Source: Lysobacteraceae bacterium
GTDB lineage: Bacteria > Pseudomonadota > Gammaproteobacteria > Xanthomonadales > Xanthomonadaceae
Direction: 5' to 3'
DNA length: 6,537 nucleotides
Assembly (NCBI GenBank): GCA_004173415.1
Contig: SEHC01000149.1
Location: 1-6,537, forward strand
In this document: in pieces, positions 5,496 to 6,537 of the stretch
Position numbering within the stretch: the stretch's first letter is position 1
Layout of the letters: each line of letters opens with the position of its first letter
Notes under the pieces: generated by a model
Told to the model about the DNA's origin: nothing
Databases searched by the model: none
What the model saw: only the letters and a program-made list of their open reading frames with translations
Program-made: the position numbers and the translations under genes

Positions 5496-5957
5496 TCAGA
5501 AGCGGTAGGCGACGGCCTTCATCAGGTCGGAGGCGGCGGTCATCAGCCTGGGGATCGGCTGCGGCAGCAGGCGCGCGCCGGCCTGCTCGGCGTGTTCGGC
5601 ATGGCGGGCCTCGTCGTCCTTCATGACCTTGATGATCTCGCGGCTGCGCAGGTCTGCTTCGGGGAGGGTCTGCAGGTGGTCGGTTTCCTCCTGCGCGGCC
5701 TCCATCAGGTGCTGGCGGGTCTGCGGATCGCGGGCGACCGCGGCCTGGCCGAAATACAGGCCCTGGGCGCAGACCTCGCCGACATGGTTGATGCGCATCA
5801 GGCCGGCGGCGTGGCGACGCTCGGTGGGGTCCAGGTCCACGTCAGGGGTGTCGGCGGCGGGGTTGGCGCGGCGGGCAAGCGGCCTGCCGGCCAGCGTGCC
5901 GAGTGCGTTCTGTGCGTCGACCAGCAAGCGGTCAAGGAGGGTGAGGGATCGAGTCAT
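5496..5957 (-). CDS. coq7: Coq7-type ubiquinone hydroxylase with a 59-residue internal in-frame deletion
   Basis: Coq7 is a ferritin-like di-iron, membrane-associated hydroxylase (2-polyprenyl-3-methyl-6-methoxy-1,4-benzoquinol monooxygenase) of ubiquinone synthesis. The N-terminal half is normal: E61 in INHVGEVCAQGLYFGQ, then E91 and H94 in QEETDHL. The C-terminal third is also normal: QTLPEADLRSREIIKVMKDDEARH with E116 and H119, then an AVAYRF end. Between H94-L95 and Q96 the family should have about 59 more residues. They would run from an AWC helix, through a hydrophobic membrane-contact segment, to a VETERQVE helix carrying another iron-ligand glutamate. Here they are absent without a frameshift, giving 153 residues instead of about 215. 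The coq7 ATG at 5957 gives the expected start; an upstream ATG at 6080 adds an unconserved, low-complexity leader. The product is probably inactive unless the gap is an assembly artefact. The gene is intact as a reading frame. Confidence 0.85.
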   Translation of the reverse strand: MTRSLTLLDRLLVDAQNALGTLAGRPLARRANPAADTPDVDLDPTERRHAAGLMRINHVGEVCAQGLYFGQAAVARDPQTRQHLMEAAQEETDHLQTLPEADLRSREIIKVMKDDEARHAEHAEQAGARLLPQPIPRLMTAASDLMKAVAYRF

Positions 5958-5963
5958 GGGATC

Positions 5964-5993
5964 ATTGTGCCGTCTGGCCGGGGTATGTGGCAG
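5964..5993 (-). promoter_or_regulatory. Candidate coq7 promoter placing transcription at or near the ATG
   Basis: On the minus strand CACAAT (5969-5964) is a 4-of-6 match to the -10 box and CTGCCA (5993-5988) matches -35 at 4 of 6, with 18 bp between. Six bases (GATCCC) then precede the ATG, so a start site 7 nt after the -10 box would fall on the A of the ATG, giving a leaderless message. No Shine-Dalgarno sequence is present, which agrees with this. Confidence 0.4.
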
Positions 5994-6032
5994 CCTGCCG
6001 CCGGAGGCCGGCGCTGCGGGGGATTTGCCGGC

Positions 6033-6061
6033 TTGCAATGGCCCGGAGCTGTCCGTACAAT
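6033..6061 (+). promoter_or_regulatory. Sigma-70 promoter of rplM
   Basis: TTGCAA (6033-6038) and TACAAT (6056-6061) are separated by exactly 17 bp, with 4-of-6 and 5-of-6 consensus matches. Transcription would begin near 6067 and leave a leader of about 90 nt before the rplM ATG. This is the best-formed promoter in the window and suits a highly expressed ribosomal protein operon. Confidence 0.75.
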
Positions 6062-6066
6062 CCTCG

Positions 6067-6157
6067 CTCTTGTGTTCCACAATTCACAACGCGTGGCAAA
6101 GTTCCGCCGGGGCCAACCCGTCGCAATCCGCCCGACCAAACAACATCGAGCTCCTTC
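6067..6157 (+). promoter_or_regulatory. rplM 5' leader, possibly autoregulatory
   Basis: The roughly 90-nt leader begins with a small hairpin of two alternative forms: TTGTG (6070-6074) can pair with CACAA at 6078-6082 or at 6085-6089. The Shine-Dalgarno signal is weak (GAG, 6148-6150). L13 is known to repress its own operon in E. coli through the leader mRNA, so this leader is a plausible target, but I cannot match a defined L13-binding motif by eye. Confidence 0.3.
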
Positions 6158-6537
6158 ATGAATACGTTTAGCGCCAAGTCCGAGACCGTCCAGCGTGACT
6201 GGTATGTCGTCGACGCAACCGGCAAGACCCTGGGCCGCCTGTCCACCGAGCTGGCCCGCCGCCTCCGCGGCAAGCACAAGCCCGTCTACACCCCGCACGT
6301 CGATACCGGCGATTACCTGGTGGTGATCAATGCCGAGAAGATCCACGTGACCGGCAACAAGCTGGCCGACAAGATGTATTACCGGTTCACCGGTTACATC
6401 GGCAACCTGAAGAGCGAAACCCTGGGCCAGGCGCTTGAGCGCCACCCCGAGCGCGTCATCGAGATCGCGGTCAAGGGCATGCTGCCGAAGAACACCCTGG
6501 GCCGCGAGATGTACCGCAAGCTCAAGGTCTACGCAGG
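6158..6537 (+). CDS. rplM: 50S ribosomal protein L13 (partial, 3' end beyond window)
   Basis: L13 is an early-assembly 23S rRNA-binding protein of the large ribosomal subunit. The 126 complete codons present follow E. coli L13 residue by residue through most of the protein: SAKSETVQRDWYVVDATGKT, the TELARRLRGKHKPVYTPHVDTGDY block (35-58), and the signature VIEIAVKGMLPKNTLGR with MYRKLKVYAG at the window edge. About 16 residues are missing, judged from the usual 142. The ATG at 6158 is set by this homology; the ribosome binding site is weak (GAG 7 nt upstream). rpsI normally follows in the same operon and would lie outside the window. The gene is divergent from coq7. Confidence 0.98.
   Translation, partial: MNTFSAKSETVQRDWYVVDATGKTLGRLSTELARRLRGKHKPVYTPHVDTGDYLVVINAEKIHVTGNKLADKMYYRFTGYIGNLKSETLGQALERHPERVIEIAVKGMLPKNTLGREMYRKLKVYA

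Noticed and set aside
5958..6080. Longer coq7 start at 6080
   Set aside because: The added 41 residues show no Coq7 similarity and overlap the rplM promoter region; the ATG at 5957 is the family-like start.

Overview
The window is GC-rich, gene-dense chromosomal DNA from a gammaproteobacterium, almost certainly of the Xanthomonadaceae/Lysobacteraceae (Xanthomonas, Stenotrophomonas, Lysobacter, Luteimonas group). Three things point there: a Clp regulator nearly identical to that of Xanthomonas over most of its length, a Xanthomonas-type SpeD beginning with GTG, and the gene order trpD - small monooxygenase - trpC - HAD phosphatase - clp / speD - gdx - coq7 / rplM. The genus is not resolvable by eye.

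Positions 1-3292 hold a plus-strand run. A 9-bp minisatellite leads directly into trpD. It is followed by a repeat-bearing gap, a small antibiotic-biosynthesis-monooxygenase (ABM) fold protein, a purine/pyrimidine inverted-repeat gap, trpC, and a PgpC-like HAD phosphatase whose start overlaps the trpC stop. TrpD and TrpC catalyse two steps of tryptophan synthesis. Neither has a recognisable Shine-Dalgarno sequence, because low-complexity pyrimidine-rich repeats occupy that position.

Positions 3293-4226: a strong bidirectional terminator separates the run from clp (minus strand), the CRP-like global regulator that in xanthomonads is inhibited by c-di-GMP. A 142-bp divergent intergenic region separates clp from speD (plus strand), which makes decarboxylated SAM for spermidine synthesis.

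Positions 5022-6537: between speD and a guanidinium exporter gene (gdx/sugE) lie two short hairpins with ACGA and ACGG tetraloops. This is the signature of a guanidine-II (mini-ykkC) riboswitch and fits the exporter downstream. Convergent with gdx is coq7, the ubiquinone-pathway hydroxylase. This copy lacks about 59 internal residues, precisely in frame, including one of the six expected di-iron ligands. That deletion is the most surprising observation in the window. Divergent from coq7 is rplM (ribosomal protein L13), with a good sigma-70 promoter and a roughly 90-nt leader; it runs off the right edge.

No mobile element with a transposase, CRISPR array, tRNA or rRNA was seen, and no new multi-gene system is evident. 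The interest lies in the coq7 deletion, the riboswitch and the repeats abutting the trp genes.
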